Virus record (IMG/VR): IMGVR_UViG_3300032322_001445 | Span: 1-22,121 of that record | Source of the DNA: a virus | Reading direction: 5' to 3' (one strand) | Length of the DNA: 22,121 bases | Made by a program: the position numbers and the translations under genes | Notes under the pieces: model-generated | Told to the model about the DNA's origin: nothing | What the model saw: the letters and a program-made list of their open reading frames with translations, nothing else | Databases searched by the model: none | Shown here: positions 8,978 to 15,311 of the stretch, in pieces | How positions within the stretch are numbered: position 1 is the stretch's first letter | Layout of the letters: each line of letters opens with the position of its first letter

Positions 8978-9145
8978 TTATGATTTTGGTTCGTTTACCC
9001 AAGTCTGTGATAATCCTATTCCGTCATAAAAGACGAAGTTGCCAGAATCGGGGTCTAATAATGCATCGTACTCAAGATTTAAGTCATCGTATAGTTGTCC
9101 TGAACCTTGATTACCTGGTTTGTCTATGTTTGCCCAAGTTGCCAT
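8978..9145 (-). CDS. 55-aa virion-associated micro-protein
   Basis: Read directly from the nucleotide sequence: ATG at 9145, stop TAA at 8978-8980, 55 codons. The protein begins MATWANIDKPGNQG and contains LYDDLNLEYDALLDPDSGNF and YDGIGLSQTWVNEP. Two W-x-N segments at the ends, joined by an acidic middle, recall the short WTN-x-x-KP proteins found next to adaptor or tail genes in other phages. That comparison is from memory and is not proof. The ATG follows the adaptor stop in the TAATATG pattern, and the stop is 1 nt from the start of the next gene. This tight packing supports a real gene. Confidence 0.75.
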   Translation of the reverse strand: MATWANIDKPGNQGSGQLYDDLNLEYDALLDPDSGNFVFYDGIGLSQTWVNEPKS

Positions 9146-9146
9146 A

Positions 9147-9890
9147 TTATTTAGGATTTCTATGCTTGTAAGTTATCTTTTTTGGTGTGTCTTTTGTTCG
9201 AGAGTAGTAGTGCTTTCGTATCTTTGCTTTTCGTTTAGTTATTTCTGCGTCTATTTCTCGTGCCTTATCTGCCATGCTGTTTTGCTTTGCGTATTTTGCA
9301 CAAGCATAGAGTGTAATGAGGTCTTGAAAGATAGGTGATATACCGGCTGCTTTAGTTGTGTCTGCTGAGGTAAAGTAGCTAGCTGGTCGTTGGAAGAATA
9401 TTTTGAGTCCTGATGCTGTTGTTACACTACCTGTGTCTGGTGCTGGATAGAGGAATAGTGATTCACCTTGCACATCGTAAAACATTGGTCGTCCATCTTG
9501 TTCAAAAAATTCTGTTTCTGATTGACCACTGTTTCTTATGTTTCTATAATCAATAGGTGATAGAGGGTAGTAATCCCCGTTAGCATCCTTTACCTCTACT
9601 CCTTGTAAGTTTAAGTGTGTTGTCTCAAGTACATAATCCTTTTGTCCCACGACAAGTGTTGTCGTAGCGATAGGATAGTCAGTATGGTTTGAGTCATCCC
9701 ATTGCCAAGTATTATCAACCTCTATAATGTCGTTTGTAACTTCATCTAATCCATAGTTAAGAAGTGCTGCAAATTGTTTAATCTTGTTTGTGTTTCCTGA
9801 AATAGAACCGAAGTCGCTACCAAAAAGCCATGCTTCGCAATCTTGAATATGTCCTGAGTAATTTGTTGTGTCGTTAAATGCTGTTGCCAT
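9147..9890 (-). CDS. Head-tail adaptor (connector) protein
   Basis: 247 aa. The pattern ATTTLVVGQKDYVLETTHLNLQGVEVKDANGDYYPLSPIDYR, then GRPMFYDVQGESLFLYPAPDTG, then KIFFQRPASYF is typical of the podovirus adaptor (gp11-like) proteins that form a ring under the portal. The C-terminal helix is very basic (KRKAKIRKHYYSRTKDTPKKITYKHRNPK) and suits contact with DNA or portal. Length is close to the usual 190-260 aa. It is the first gene after a promoter plus terminator-like hairpin (9897..9956) and has no SD, so its expression may depend on readthrough of that hairpin. The assignment is by sequence pattern and gene order. Confidence 0.75.
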   Translation of the reverse strand: MATAFNDTTNYSGHIQDCEAWLFGSDFGSISGNTNKIKQFAALLNYGLDEVTNDIIEVDNTWQWDDSNHTDYPIATTTLVVGQKDYVLETTHLNLQGVEVKDANGDYYPLSPIDYRNIRNSGQSETEFFEQDGRPMFYDVQGESLFLYPAPDTGSVTTASGLKIFFQRPASYFTSADTTKAAGISPIFQDLITLYACAKYAKQNSMADKAREIDAEITKRKAKIRKHYYSRTKDTPKKITYKHRNPK

Positions 9891-9896
9891 AGAAAT

Positions 9897-9931
9897 AAAA
9901 AAAAAACGGAGTTGTAAGCTCCGTTCTTCGG
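9897..9931 (-). terminator. Terminator-like hairpin just after promoter (attenuator candidate)
   Basis: On the minus strand the stem AACGGAG / CTCCGTT (7 bp; arms 9919-9925 and 9905-9911) with a 7-nt loop runs into ten consecutive T. This is a textbook intrinsic terminator shape. It lies only about 20 nt after the predicted start site of the 9941..9956 promoter and before the adaptor gene. The 11-mer CCGAAGAACGG (9921-9931) overlaps the 5' arm and could form a small competing hairpin. A second copy of the arrangement precedes the portal gene. Confidence 0.7.
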
Positions 9932-9940
9932 TAGTACCTA

Positions 9941-9956
9941 TATTATACCATACTTT
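9941..9956 (-). promoter_or_regulatory. Extended -10 promoter for adaptor/tail block
   Basis: AAAGTATGGTATAATA on the minus strand: TATAAT (9947..9942) preceded by TG-G, an extended -10. The TAA of TATAAT is also the stop codon of the upstream coiled-coil gene (codons ATG GTA TAA). The same 16-mer, without mismatch, lies before the portal gene (15365..15380), and with one mismatch at 20016..20031. No good -35 is seen, as is usual for extended -10 promoters. Confidence 0.7.
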
Positions 9957-10377
9957 TCTTTGAATTTCTCAAAGCTTTCACAGTATCTTCTAGTTTATCG
10001 TGGATTTTGTATGATATTACATCATCATGTCGGTCTACGCCCACAATGTCATCAAATTCATTAAGTTTTCCTGCAATGTCTTCGAGTACAAGCGGTAGCA
10101 TTTTCTCTTGTAGAGCAGAACTCTTTTGATTAAGAGCTTCTAGTTCGTCTTTAAGTTGTTTTGTTTCAGCTTCAACCTCGTTCTTGTAGTCGTCAAAAGG
10201 CTTTCGTAGCTCAATCATCTTTGTTTCGATTTCATTAAATCGAGCAATCTTTGGGTTAGCTTCTTTTTGAAGGTTTTGGATTTCTTCATAAAAGTATTTT
10301 ACCTTTTCATCTGTTACTGGAACAAATCGTGGGTTTGAGTAATTTTCTTCTGTTAGAAATTTTGAATCAATTTGCAT
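9943..10377 (-). CDS. Coiled-coil protein of head module
   Basis: 144 aa from ATG at 10377 (MQIDSKFLTEENYSNPRFVP). This start sits in CTATATG, like other starts here, and leaves an 11-nt overlap with the glycosyltransferase. An upstream ATG at 10413 would add 12 residues but overlaps more. Residues of about 20-100 are strongly heptad-like and charged (EIQNLQKEANPKIARFNEIETKMIELRKPFDDYKNEVEAETKQLKDEL), predicting a long coiled coil. A small mixed domain follows, with VGVDRHDDVISYKIHDKL. No enzyme motif or membrane segment is present. Lying between capsid and adaptor genes, it may be a minor head protein, a head-completion factor or an assembly chaperone. The function is unknown. Confidence 0.7.
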   Translation of the reverse strand: MQIDSKFLTEENYSNPRFVPVTDEKVKYFYEEIQNLQKEANPKIARFNEIETKMIELRKPFDDYKNEVEAETKQLKDELEALNQKSSALQEKMLPLVLEDIAGKLNEFDDIVGVDRHDDVISYKIHDKLEDTVKALRNSKKSMV

Positions 10378-11425
10378 ATAGTGTTTTAAAAGCGTCTTTC
10401 CATCTTTGGACATTATCTTTTATATTATAGTTTTTAATAACATAATCATAGGCTTTTTGTGCCATATCTTCTCTTAAATCTTTATCATTAAGAAGTCTTT
10501 GTACTTCTTCGTTCCATTTAGTGTTATCTGTGATAACTACCATGTACTTACTATCTTCTGGGTTTTGTTGGTATGGTGAATCGTTTGTATCAAATCCTTG
10601 TGCAATCACTGGTATTTTAAGCAGTGAGGCTTCTAGGAATTTAAGGTTTGATTTACAACGATTAAAGTATGAATCATTGCGAGGGATTATCACTAAATCA
10701 AGTTTGAGCTTTGATAGCGTGTGATAATAACTGTTCATGTTTACAAATGGTTGCCATTCTACGTTAGGTAGACTGTTCCAAAAGTCGTAATCTTCTTTGT
10801 AAGCTCCATTAATACTTCCTGATTGATGTTTGATACCGAATACAACTATTGTTGCGTACTCTGCTATCTTTCGTATCTCGTCTTTAATGTGGTTGTAGTC
10901 ATTGTTTGATGTTACAGAACCAATGAATCCTACTCGTGGTCTTCCTGTGTCGTTGACACGTTTAGTTTGTTCGTCAAGAGGGTCAATAAAGTTTGGAATC
11001 ATCACCACATTTTTATTGATAGCACTAAATTCTTCAGCTAGTAAAGGTGTCGAGGCGATAGCCATGTCTGCTATCTTTAATGTTTCATAAAGATAGTAGT
11101 TCATCTTCTTTGCTATTTCTCGTTGTTTGTCTGTCGGTAGCATTGAGAGTGGGACACCTTTGTCTGGTAAATAAGTGTCATCATTTTCAAACACAATCTT
11201 CTTCCCTTTTAGTTTGAGTGCCTTTGCTATTTCATAGCGTACAGGCTCATTAGGACGCTGTATAACGATTATATCTGCTTCCATAGCCTGTTGTATCAGT
11301 TGCTCTGGTTTATAGTCTTTACGGGCAAAATCAAGCACCACAGACATATCTCCATAAATACCTGGAAGATAACACCTGTAATAATAGCAACCGTCATATG
11401 CACCTGGTAGAAAAAATACTTTCAT
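10367..11425 (-). CDS. GT-B fold glycosyltransferase (GT4-like) inside head module
   Basis: 352 aa. An N-terminal Rossmann-like half (MKVFFLPGAYDGCYYYRCYLPGI; ADIIVIQRPN; KKIVFENDD; ADMAIASTPLLAEEF; NVVMIPNFID) is followed by a second half that starts RPRVGFIGSVTSNNDY. It then shows the nucleotide-sugar-binding signature CKSNLKFLEASLLKIPVIAQ (about residues 257-278), with the Glu that usually binds the sugar nucleotide. It ends with the usual crossover helix (LRNDKDLREDMAQKAYDYVIKNY-type). This is the GT4/group 1 plan. Donor and acceptor cannot be read. It sits between the major capsid protein and the adaptor, so a virion protein is a plausible acceptor; host surface glycan is the alternative. 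An extended -10 (11441..11446) ends 15 nt before its ATG and may give it a separate transcript. Confidence 0.8.
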   Translation of the reverse strand: MKVFFLPGAYDGCYYYRCYLPGIYGDMSVVLDFARKDYKPEQLIQQAMEADIIVIQRPNEPVRYEIAKALKLKGKKIVFENDDTYLPDKGVPLSMLPTDKQREIAKKMNYYLYETLKIADMAIASTPLLAEEFSAINKNVVMIPNFIDPLDEQTKRVNDTGRPRVGFIGSVTSNNDYNHIKDEIRKIAEYATIVVFGIKHQSGSINGAYKEDYDFWNSLPNVEWQPFVNMNSYYHTLSKLKLDLVIIPRNDSYFNRCKSNLKFLEASLLKIPVIAQGFDTNDSPYQQNPEDSKYMVVITDNTKWNEEVQRLLNDKDLREDMAQKAYDYVIKNYNIKDNVQRWKDAFKTLYAN

Positions 11426-11760
11426 TTTCGTAGTAGCTCTATTATAGCATCTAATTTAGTATTTGTTTCTTTTATTTCGTTTGCCATTTCCTCTTGTTTC
11501 TTTTCAAGTTCTTGTACTTTACTAGGTACGACTGTTCGGTCTGGTGCATTATCATCTACTTTTTGCTTACCAATAGCCGTCATTGCTTCTTGTTTATCTT
11601 TGAGAATTTGAATATATCTATTCCACGCTTCTTGATTTACTATTTGTCGTTTTTGAACAATCCATCCCCCTTGTTTGTCATCATACCAATCAATTATATT
11701 TCCTTGTGTGTCTTTTACTAATTTATTCCTCGACATTTTTGAGGCTACGTTTAATGTCAT
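11422..11760 (-). CDS. Small protein with C-terminal coiled coil
   Basis: 112 aa. The N-terminal part contains NKLVKDTQGNIIDWYDDKQGGWIVQK, which looks like a small beta motif. Residues of about 75-112 form a leucine/isoleucine heptad coiled coil (VQELEKKQEEMANEIKETNTKLDAIIELLRK). The ATG at 11760 is in the AT-rich TATATATGA context; an internal ATG at 11736 (MSRNKLV) is a weaker alternative. It follows the capsid gene after an 86-nt gap filled by a structured element (11780..11839) and overlaps the glycosyltransferase by ATGA. It could be a capsid-binding minor protein. I do not recognise the family. Confidence 0.7.
   Translation of the reverse strand: MTLNVASKMSRNKLVKDTQGNIIDWYDDKQGGWIVQKRQIVNQEAWNRYIQILKDKQEAMTAIGKQKVDDNAPDRTVVPSKVQELEKKQEEMANEIKETNTKLDAIIELLRK
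11441..11449 (-). promoter_or_regulatory. Possible extended -10 promoter for glycosyltransferase
   Basis: TGCTATAAT lies 15 nt before the glycosyltransferase ATG, inside the last codons of the preceding gene (Asp-Ala-Ile-Ile). It matches the TGnTATAAT pattern used elsewhere in the window, but it is constrained by coding sequence, so it may be coincidental. Confidence 0.4.
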
Positions 11761-11779
11761 ATATATTTTGGGCTTTAGG

Positions 11780-11839
11780 GTTTGTACTCTTTACATCTTG
11801 CCCCCATCGTAAAGAGGTGAGGGGGCAAGAGCTACAAAC
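11780..11839 (-). ncRNA. Structured RNA element after capsid gene (crossing stems)
   Basis: In 60 nt of the minus-strand transcript there are three perfect complementary pairs. P1 is GTTTGTA / TACAAAC (11839-11833 with 11786-11780). P2 is CTTGCCCCC / GGGGGCAAG (11829-11821 with 11805-11797). P3 is CTCTTTAC / GTAAAGAG (11816-11809 with 11794-11787). P1 encloses all; P2 and P3 cross. The linker between the 3' arms of P2 and P3 is only 2 nt, so full pseudoknotting would be strained and a P2-or-P3 switch is equally possible. There is no U tract, so this is not an ordinary terminator. It begins 8 nt after the tandem TAATAA at the capsid stop. Confidence 0.65.
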
Positions 11840-11846
11840 TGCGTTA

Positions 11847-12755
11847 TTACGCTACTGTAAGGTGAGATTTGAGCAATACTGCTGCACTATCTCGATTTTC
11901 TACTACACCGTAGCAAATATCCATAGTAACGAGTTCACCAAGATACTCATGTACATATGATTGCTGAACACGAACTCCTTCTGTACCTACGAATCCTGAA
12001 GCTGCTCGAACTGGCATTGAAAGTTTTGCCCAGTGTAGAGCGTCTTTGTGTGCAAGTACGTTCAATCGTGAACCAAGGTCAGAACCAACTGCTGGTGTAA
12101 CAATTACTGGAATACCGTAAAGCATTCGAGTTGGTTGTTTAGCTCGTGGCATTTCACTGTTAGTGTTTTGCCATAGAGTCATCTTGTCAATGTTTCCGAT
12201 TTGTCGGTAGAAAGTGTTAGGGTGGAAAATGAATGCCACATCTCCTGAGTAAATTCCTGGTACTCCTGCGTTCTCAAGTGTTGCAATAGCAGCCAAGAGG
12301 TCAGAATCAGCAATGTTAGTTGATGAAGCACCAAATGAAGTTGAGAATCCTGAGAATAGTGCTGCGATAGCATCATCAAGGTCTTGTGCAACTTCATAAG
12401 CTCCTCCCATAGCAATTTTTTCTTGCAAGTAGTAAGACTTTTTAAGCTGTGCTGCTTCTCGGTCTTCAATTACGAAAGACACTTCTTTCCAAGTTGATAC
12501 AGTCAATGTTTGTTCTGTATAAGTTGGTGAAGAGAGAGTAACTTCAGCGTTGTTAGTCTTTGTGTTTACTGAAAGTGCAGAAAGGTTTGGTGTGTGAATA
12601 AGGTATCCGCCATCTGACAATTCTTCACTTCGGTCAACGAAGAATGAAGCGAGGTCAAGATTGTATCGGAAGTAATCATTTACTTGCTGTCCCCAAACTT
12701 GTGGAATATCCACTGAGAGGTCTGCATAAGTAAATCCGTTTGTTCCTAAAGCCAT
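11847..12755 (-). CDS. Major capsid protein
   Basis: 302 aa, with the features of HK97-fold coat proteins from podo-like phages. The N-terminal segment has DIPQVWGQQVNDYFRYNLDLASFFVDRSEEL. A beta-rich E-loop-like part follows with ALSVNTKTNNAEVTLSSPTYTEQTLTVSTWKEVSFVIEDREAAQ. A spine-helix region contains QEKIAMGGAYEVAQDLDDAIAALFSGF. A P-domain/A-domain part contains VAFIFHPNTFYRQIGNIDKM, then RMLYGIPVIVTPAVG, LNVLAHKDALHWAKLSMPVRAA and YVHEYLGELVTMDICYGVVENRDSAAVLL. Position right after the scaffold gene supports it. No separate protease gene is seen nearby. It ends with tandem stops (TAATAA) and a structured element. There is no SD; the leader holds a 7-bp hairpin. Confidence 0.9.
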   Translation of the reverse strand: MALGTNGFTYADLSVDIPQVWGQQVNDYFRYNLDLASFFVDRSEELSDGGYLIHTPNLSALSVNTKTNNAEVTLSSPTYTEQTLTVSTWKEVSFVIEDREAAQLKKSYYLQEKIAMGGAYEVAQDLDDAIAALFSGFSTSFGASSTNIADSDLLAAIATLENAGVPGIYSGDVAFIFHPNTFYRQIGNIDKMTLWQNTNSEMPRAKQPTRMLYGIPVIVTPAVGSDLGSRLNVLAHKDALHWAKLSMPVRAASGFVGTEGVRVQQSYVHEYLGELVTMDICYGVVENRDSAAVLLKSHLTVA

Positions 12756-12775
12756 ATTTAATTTTTAAGATTAAG

Positions 12776-12792
12776 GTTTATAACTTATAAAC
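12776..12792 (-). repeat. Inverted repeat before capsid start
   Basis: A 17-bp perfect palindrome: GTTTATA-AGT-TATAAAC, a 7-bp stem with 3-nt loop if transcribed. It includes the TAA stop of the scaffold gene and lies 20 nt before the capsid ATG. It could insulate translation of the two genes, act as an operator or mark an RNA processing site. The shared AATCTTAAAAAT element (12761..12772) sits between it and the ATG. Confidence 0.5.
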
Positions 12793-13276
12793 CATTTTTT
12801 GATTTCCACAGTTCCTTATGTTGTACTGGTGTAATCCCAGGAGTATTGAGAGTTATATCCTTTTTAGCTTTTCCTGAACCACTTGTCGCATTAAGTTGTG
12901 CCTTTTCGGCTTTCCTTTGTGCGTCAATAGTTTGTTCAAAAAGTTTATAAAGGGGTGTATTCAATGCTTCTGATAGAGAGACTCCTTCGAGTTGAGCAAT
13001 TTTTCGTGCCTTATCTAGTTTCTCTTTATCTTGTACGCTTGAAATAACCAAAATCTCATCTTCTGTAAGACCTGAGGTCGGTTTATCCTCTGTCTTAGGT
13101 TGAACAGTTGCTTTAGCTTCTCTCAATGTTTTGAGTTCTGCTTCTGCTTTCTCTGCTCTACGCTTTTGTGAAAGATAGCGTTCATCTTGTGTTGAGGAGT
13201 CGTTTGATTCGTTGTCTACACCTGTATCAACGTCTTGCTCTAAAGCGTCAAGATTTACTTGGTTTTCTTCTACCAT
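12785..13276 (-). CDS. Capsid scaffolding protein
   Basis: 163 aa, highly charged. An acidic N-terminus (MVEENQVNLDALEQDVDTGVDNESND) precedes a coiled coil (RYLSQKRRAEKAEAELKTLREAKATV), then a Pro/Thr linker and a conserved-looking TEDEILVISSVQDKEKLDKARKIAQLEGVSLSEALNTPLYKLFEQT. A basic C-terminal tail (SGKAKKDITLNTPGITPVQHKELWKSKNG) would contact the coat protein. Composition, size and position directly before the major capsid gene are typical of scaffold proteins. Translation starts after a structured leader of about 77 nt (pseudoknot candidate 13284..13346), so dosage of scaffold against capsid may be controlled there. Confidence 0.75.
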   Translation of the reverse strand: MVEENQVNLDALEQDVDTGVDNESNDSSTQDERYLSQKRRAEKAEAELKTLREAKATVQPKTEDKPTSGLTEDEILVISSVQDKEKLDKARKIAQLEGVSLSEALNTPLYKLFEQTIDAQRKAEKAQLNATSGSGKAKKDITLNTPGITPVQHKELWKSKNGL

Positions 13277-13283
13277 AATATCA

Positions 13284-13346
13284 AGGCGTTTTTTTCGGAC
13301 GTTAGCCTGTCGTCCCTTATGGTAATAATGTGTTTATTCGTCCGAA
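13284..13346 (-). promoter_or_regulatory. Pseudoknot-forming leader of scaffold gene (riboswitch-like)
   Basis: Minus-strand RNA can form an H-type pseudoknot. Stem 1 is GGACG / CGTCC (13315-13311 with 13301-13297). Stem 2 is AGGC / GCCT (13308-13305 with 13287-13284). Loops are 2, 3 and 9 nt, and the last is GAAAAAAAC. The pseudoknot ends 7 nt before the scaffold AUG, where a ribosome would bind. An upstream segment, TTCGGACG (13346-13339), is perfectly complementary to CGTCCGAA (13301-13294) and would break stem 1. The layout resembles compact translational riboswitches such as preQ1-I, but the preQ1 consensus is not matched. Confidence 0.55.
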
Positions 13347-13359
13347 CAACACTAAACGG

Positions 13360-13365
13360 ATTATA
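13360..13365 (-). promoter_or_regulatory. -10 promoter for scaffold/capsid block
   Basis: TATAAT overlaps the GTA TAA end of the small gene 13361..13585, just as at the adaptor promoter. There is no TG extension (CAG precedes it). A start near 13353 would give a leader of about 77 nt containing the pseudoknot. Confidence 0.5.
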
Positions 13366-13585
13366 CTGCTCTATTCTTTTGTGTTTTTGTCTCTTTCTTT
13401 GGTTCGTACTCTTGTTTAAGAGTTTCAAAAGATTGAATCAACATTTCTTTTGCGTTCTTAATACCTGTTACATCAGCTCCTTTATACATTTGTTTAAGGG
13501 CGTATGAGTCAAGTTCGGCTAAAAGAAAGTTGTAGACTGCGTTACGTGTATTTACGTCGTTATAAAACTGGTTGAGTTCCTTCAT
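13361..13585 (-). CDS. Small helical protein following portal
   Basis: 74 aa, mostly helical (MKELNQFYNDVNTRNAVYNFLLAELDSYALKQMYKG, then GIKNAKEMLIQSFETLKQEYEP) with a basic tail (KKETKTQKNRAV). It starts within the last codons of the portal gene (26-nt overlap), so it is translationally coupled to it. A short helical protein between portal and scaffold is common in phages and is generally an uncharacterised head accessory. No specific function can be assigned. Its stop codon is embedded in the -10 box of the following block. Confidence 0.75.
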   Translation of the reverse strand: MKELNQFYNDVNTRNAVYNFLLAELDSYALKQMYKGADVTGIKNAKEMLIQSFETLKQEYEPKKETKTQKNRAV

Positions 13586-15311
13586 TTGTTTCAGTTGGTA
13601 CTTGCTGTACCTCTGTTAGTTCTTGTAAGGTCTTCTCTGGTTTAGCTAGGAATACATCTGGTGAGATTCCTATCCCTGAAAGTTCTACTACCTTTGCAAA
13701 TAGTTGGGATAGTCTAGGGTCATCTAGTACTGCTGGGTTTGTTGCAACTGTGTTGATTATGTTTGTTATTGTTTCAAACATTACACCTTTGTTTATTTGT
13801 TCACCTGTTGTGATTACGTCTATTTGGAACTCTGCGTCTTTAAAGTATCCTTCTGGGATAGTAACAAATCGTTCGTTTCTTATTCCTTGATTAAGTAATT
13901 CTTTCTGACCATCAATTAGTTTTTGATAGTCTTCTGGTGTTGTTACTTTTCCATTGATTGCTTGTTCAATAACGTATTGGTTTGCTTTCTTTACAGTAAA
14001 TGCTTTATCAATCATTTTAAGTTCTTCATCTGAGAAGTCTGAGCGTAGAATATGTTCTCGTGTAAGTCCTTTCTTGATATGTGGGATAACCCATTTTACA
14101 AATAGCTCTCGCCAGAATATACCCGCTTCCTCTTTTCGATAGTTAAAGATTGATTGTGCTTCTTGATTCTGTACTGCCAATGCTCTAAATGGTGTTCCTG
14201 AAGGCATTGTTTCTCCTGTGATAGCTTCAAATGTTGAAGTTGTCTTTGAGAGTTGGTCATCCCATTGCTGGATAATGTTATCAAGTGCTGGGAGTGAGCT
14301 TGGTGTTTGATTAAGAAGTCTGAAATCATCTTCACGTCCAATCTTAAACATATGACCAAAGTCTACTTCTGAAATGTTCTCTATTTGGGACACCTCGTCT
14401 GAGTTATGTACAAACATTATTTTCGCTGCTGCTTCCATAATGTCTTGTTGTTTGAGGATTGTGTCGTTTGTAGCAAACTGTGCTTCAAATCCATCTTCTA
14501 CTACTCCAATACCTAGTCCACGTCCTGAAGCTTTAAGCCAATCAAGATACATGTAGTCTGATTCCTTTCGTTTTTCACTGTGGAGACAAACAACAGGTTC
14601 ATCTGATTGCATAAGAACAAAGTGTTTTTGTAGTGAGTATCCTTCTTCGTCCTCATCAATATATTCGTTAGGGTATATTCCTTCTATTTCAAGGACACAT
14701 ACTCGTGCAGACGTACCGTAATCTTTTCCGTTGTCTGTTGCAAATGCTTTATCGATAACGTCTTCGTTTTCTTCTACAAAGTCCCAAACATCTTTCTTGT
14801 TGTAGATGTCTATTGGGGTGAGGAAATGCTTTTCTGCTTTTGTTCCATTCATATCAGCTTGGTCAAACACTACGTTTTTCCATTCTGGTATTTGGAGTGT
14901 AAGTTCTCCATCTTTCATTACTCGTTTTACAAGTACACCACCATACTTTGCTCGTGTGTATCCAAACTCGTTAAGAGTTTTAGCAAAGTTAGTCTTCTTC
15001 ATCCAGTTTCTAATTTCTTTTGAAAAGAGCATTGACTTTACATAATGCTTTGGATTTTCTGAATATACTTGAAAATCTTTTGTATCGAAGTCAGTTGCTC
15101 GTGTTGCTACGTTTACTCTGAAATTGACTACGTTATAGAAAGGTTTGTATCGTCCTTGATTGTCTTCTTGACCGTTAATGTATCGAGAGTTTGTATAGTA
15201 TTCAATCTTTTTGATTACGTCTCGTGCATTAAAAATAAGTCCATCTATGATTTCGATAGACTCGTCTGAATAATTGTTGATGAGTTGTTGTGCTTCTGTG
15301 ATAATTGACAT
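13560..15311 (-). CDS. Portal protein
   Basis: 583 aa, the usual size for portals of this type. The N-terminal helical region (RDVIKKIEYYTNSRYINGQED) is followed by a wing region with FNVVNFRVNVATRATDFDTKDFQVYSEN-type segments. Next comes FAKTLNEFGYTRAKYGGVLVKRV and a beta region (LQIPEWKNVVFDQADMNGTKAEKHFLTPIDIYNKKDVWDFVEEN). The stem/crown part contains IIQQWDDQLSKTTSTFEAITGETMPSGTPFRALAVQNQEAQSIFNYRKEEAGIFWRELFVKWVIPHIKKG, very typical of the portal core where the clip and stem helices lie. It forms the dodecameric ring at one capsid vertex and binds terminase. It lies downstream of TerL, as expected. No SD is present; the ATG follows a terminator-like hairpin and T tract directly. Confidence 0.85.
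   Translation of the reverse strand: MSIITEAQQLINNYSDESIEIIDGLIFNARDVIKKIEYYTNSRYINGQEDNQGRYKPFYNVVNFRVNVATRATDFDTKDFQVYSENPKHYVKSMLFSKEIRNWMKKTNFAKTLNEFGYTRAKYGGVLVKRVMKDGELTLQIPEWKNVVFDQADMNGTKAEKHFLTPIDIYNKKDVWDFVEENEDVIDKAFATDNGKDYGTSARVCVLEIEGIYPNEYIDEDEEGYSLQKHFVLMQSDEPVVCLHSEKRKESDYMYLDWLKASGRGLGIGVVEDGFEAQFATNDTILKQQDIMEAAAKIMFVHNSDEVSQIENISEVDFGHMFKIGREDDFRLLNQTPSSLPALDNIIQQWDDQLSKTTSTFEAITGETMPSGTPFRALAVQNQEAQSIFNYRKEEAGIFWRELFVKWVIPHIKKGLTREHILRSDFSDEELKMIDKAFTVKKANQYVIEQAINGKVTTPEDYQKLIDGQKELLNQGIRNERFVTIPEGYFKDAEFQIDVITTGEQINKGVMFETITNIINTVATNPAVLDDPRLSQLFAKVVELSGIGISPDVFLAKPEKTLQELTEVQQVPTETNEGTQPVL

Noticed and set aside
10424-10429. TATAAT upstream of the 9943..10377 gene
   Set aside because: It is inside the glycosyltransferase coding sequence (Asn-Tyr-Asn-Ile), lacks the TG extension and is in a different place from the block joints.
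11780-11850. Frameshift-stimulating pseudoknot extending the capsid protein
   Set aside because: No slippery heptamer lies at the right distance, and tandem TAATAA stops with further stops in other frames follow the capsid gene.
12179-12469. 96-codon minus-strand ORF inside the capsid gene in another frame
   Set aside because: Entirely within the major capsid gene, with a Leu/His/Thr/Gln-rich composition typical of a shifted frame; same for 14096..14359 in the portal.
13284-13315. Known preQ1-I riboswitch
   Set aside because: Pseudoknot geometry and the A-rich loop are similar, but the conserved loop residues and the CUA-type pairing of preQ1-I are absent.
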